Shown piece by piece: positions 8,221-8,403 of a DNA stretch of 8,403 nt (the first letter of the stretch is position 1; the number at the start of each line of letters is the position of its first letter). Source of the stretch: Bacteroidales bacterium UBA4459 (GTDB taxonomy: Bacteria > Bacteroidota > Bacteroidia > Bacteroidales > F082); contig DGOT01000232.1 of assembly GCA_002389465.1 (NCBI GenBank), positions 7,444 to 15,846 of the forward strand, read 5' to 3'. The notes beneath the pieces are model-generated. The model made no database searches. It was not told the DNA's origin and worked only from the letters and a program-made list of their open reading frames with translations. The translations under genes were made by a program, and so were the position numbers.

Positions 8221-8252
8221 CAAAGATACTATTGATTTCGATTGATATTCAA
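8221..8252 (-). promoter_or_regulatory. Bacteroidota-type promoter for the protease operon
   Basis: Read on the minus strand, TATCTTTG (8221-8228) fits the Bacteroidota -7 consensus TAnnTTTG, and a TTG (8250-8252) lies 21 bases upstream as a partial -33 element (CTTG rather than TTTG). Transcription would start roughly 5-8 bases after the -7 box, leaving a leader of about 15-20 bases that is A-rich (TTTTAAAAAAAACCAA) before the ATG at 8197. There is no Shine-Dalgarno motif, as is usual in this phylum. The -7 box is a good match; the -33 box is weak. Confidence 0.7.
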
Positions 8253-8403
8253 GATTTTTAATATAAGGATCCGCAAGGTGCCATCCTATCCCTTTTTATT
8301 GAACTACCCATTAGTATATAAGAAACATGAAATAGGAAAAAGGTTGCTCGCCGGATGTGACTTTATGTAACTATTTCCGATCAATACTGTCCTAAATAAA
8401 TAT

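Noticed and set aside
8019..8261. 80-codon plus-strand open frame over the start of the Kgp-like gene
   Set aside because: It overlaps the signal-peptide and propeptide codons and the minus-strand promoter. The protein looks like the reverse of low-complexity signal-peptide sequence.
8291..8343. Imperfect inverted repeat (CCTTTTTATT and AATAGGAAAAAGG) upstream of the promoter
   Set aside because: The arms pair only with a bulge, are A/T-rich, lie about 30 bases apart and have no T run. Chance in AT-rich DNA is the simpler explanation.

Overview
The window looks like Bacteroidota (Bacteroidetes) DNA. Three things suggest this: both proteins end in a type IX secretion (T9SS) type A sorting domain, the promoter upstream of the first gene has the Bacteroidota -7 consensus TAnnTTTG, and the start codons are preceded by AT-rich leaders with no Shine-Dalgarno sequence. 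The genus cannot be told from this sequence. The proteins resemble Porphyromonas gingipains, but their architecture and long C-terminal blocks are not those of the P. gingivalis proteins.

The window is almost entirely one minus-strand, two-gene operon. From right to left (the direction of transcription): a promoter at about 8221-8252; a 1327-residue secreted cysteine protease of the gingipain family C25 (4214-8197) whose catalytic domain is Kgp-like (lysine-gingipain type); a 33-base spacer without a visible promoter; a 1305-residue C25 protease (263-4180) whose catalytic domain is Rgp-like (arginine-gingipain type); and a strong rho-independent terminator at 187-219. The flanks (1-186 and 8253-8403) are short and AT-rich, and no gene or clear site was seen in them.

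Both proteins have the same plan: signal peptide, about 210-residue propeptide, C25 catalytic domain with a His/Cys dyad, Ig-like domain, then an almost colinear block of about 630 residues ending in the T9SS sorting signal. The catalytic halves are strongly diverged from each other, while the C-terminal blocks are close paralogues. The residues that set Arg or Lys specificity in P. gingivalis gingipains appear to be kept in the matching protein. The pair therefore probably forms a two-specificity, cell-surface trypsin-like system (cleavage after Arg and after Lys) made from one transcript. The Arg-type enzyme may help mature its partner, as is known for Rgp and Kgp. Family assignments come from remembered gingipain sequences, not from a database search.
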